Shown here: positions 63,335 to 64,000 of the stretch, piece by piece | Numbering within the stretch: the stretch's first letter is position 1 | Layout: every line of letters starts with the position of its first letter | From: Diploptera punctata | Taxonomy: Eukaryota; Arthropoda; Insecta; Blattodea; Blaberidae | Reading direction: 5' to 3' | Length of the DNA: 64,000 nucleotides | Assembly: GCA_030220185.1 (NCBI GenBank) | Contig: JASPKZ010009904.1 | Span: forward strand, 35,381-99,380 | Translations under genes and position numbers: made by a program | The notes under the pieces: model-generated | Database searches by the model: none | What the model was told of the DNA's origin: nothing | The model's input: only the letters and a program-made list of their open reading frames with translations

Positions 63335-63420
63335 AGAGGGCGGAGGAGAAAATTATTGGTTAGGAATGAATGGAGAAAGTTCTTGGCAACCGCCAGGGTT
63401 CAAAATGTGCTATAGTTCCA
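63335..63420 (+). mobile_element. LINE 3'-end fragment
   Basis: Reads RNEWRKFLATARVQNVL and a stop, the last residues of an RTE-like ORF2, similar to RNEWRKIVEKVK at about 2720. Confidence 0.5.
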
Positions 63421-63424
63421 TGTT

Positions 63425-64000
63425 GATATTGGCTATTTAATTCATGCCCCAAGTGGAAGTCAATGGCCAATCGCATTTCAGTGAATTTTGATTTACAATA
63501 AATCACAAATGTTTCGCCTCGATATTTATCTGCTTCTGTTTATCATATTAAAGAAAGCTACTCCTTTTTAATATTCTGAACAGGTCAGATCATTATTTTG
63601 CAGTGGCTGACTCTCGAACAAATACGTTGAATATAGCAAATAATGAACAGATTCCTTCGAACTATACATTTGATAATTTATTGTGTGTTCAAAATGATTT
63701 TACGGAGTTGTTACCTAAAAAAATAATTAATAACCAATGTTGGTTATAACACACAGTTTGATGTGTTTAATTTTTTCTTCGTTAGGGTGCATTCTTACAA
63801 TATTGCGATCCTATTTGGCAATAAATAGCATGATCTAGTTGCAGTGGATGGACAAAATAATTAAATATATAAATATTTTTAAATATCTATATTTAAGTAA
63901 TTATTTGTGAGCAAACAGCTTAATTGTATTAGTTAAATAGTCCTAACAAATGCCACTCTTTATTTCCAAATTCTCTAGATAAATTGTAAATCAATCGTGG
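63425..64000 (+). repeat. dispersed repeat R3, copy 2 (cut by the window end)
   Basis: Direct-orientation copy of 3630-4280, with most blocks conserved and indels in the AT-rich parts. It runs off the window inside the hairpin seen at 4211-4269. Confidence 0.82.

Noticed and set aside
1..64000. Endogenous viral or LTR-retrotransposon genes
   Set aside because: I saw no gag, protease, integrase or envelope motifs and no long terminal direct repeats; all reverse transcriptases here are of the non-LTR type.

Overview
This is eukaryotic, AT-rich intergenic or intronic DNA from an insect, most likely a cockroach. The call rests on the many copies of a non-LTR retrotransposon whose reading frame ends ...YVRAAMNLRVR and on the tRNA-derived SINE families around it. 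From memory these resemble repeats of Periplaneta americana, but I could not search for them. There is no prokaryotic gene, no operon, no rRNA, no CRISPR array and no convincing complete host gene. The best host-gene candidate is one exon-like segment at about 20823-21054 (+). It resembles the stretch between the second membrane domain and the second ATPase domain of an ABCA-type transporter, and it is followed by a GTGAGT donor.

Nearly everything else that can be named is transposon-derived, much of it nested. (1) LINEs: an almost full-length but frame-broken AP-endonuclease/reverse-transcriptase element at 5111-8082 (-) with a 17-bp target duplication, inside an older LINE; a LINE at 27625-29620 (+); one at about 55400-56612 (-); a Jockey/CR1-like piece at 37210-37850; and about a dozen pieces of the RTE-like family ending in MNLRVR, three of which look like 5'-end-plus-3'-end elements with the middle missing. 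(2) SINEs: several tRNA-headed families, called A to K here, many with clear target duplications, sharing and swapping tails. One family forms three tandem ~300-bp units at 31683-32577. (3) Tc1/mariner/pogo DNA transposons with TA duplications: 9228-10773, 13789-14550, 18923-20421, 28550-29220, 45629-46510, 53200-54539 and 58749-61286, all with broken or deleted transposases, plus MITE-like elements at 3245-3611, 20453-20698 and 47125-48010. (4) A large inverted repeat at 25276-25703 with a hammerhead-like core. (5) Microsatellites, the largest a ~370-bp CA/CAGACA tract.

Layout: 1-5 kb SINEs, a MITE and repeat R3; 5-11 kb nested LINEs with a Tc1 element; 11-14.5 kb a composite tRNA-like/tandem element and a mariner; 14.5-24 kb RTE pieces, a second Tc1 element and the possible host exon; 24-31 kb the inverted repeat and a LINE carrying a perfectly ended mariner; 31-41 kb SINE-rich DNA; 41-52 kb LINE pieces, a palindromic SINE pair, a pogo element and repeat R2; 52-64 kb two inverted copies of repeat R1 (one holding a mariner, which gives an empty-site proof of its ends), LINE pieces, a mariner stuffed with SINEs, and second copies of R2 and R3. 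No genes work together here. The biology is layered transposition: autonomous LINEs and transposases are all dead in this window, while short non-autonomous elements carry the cleanest ends.
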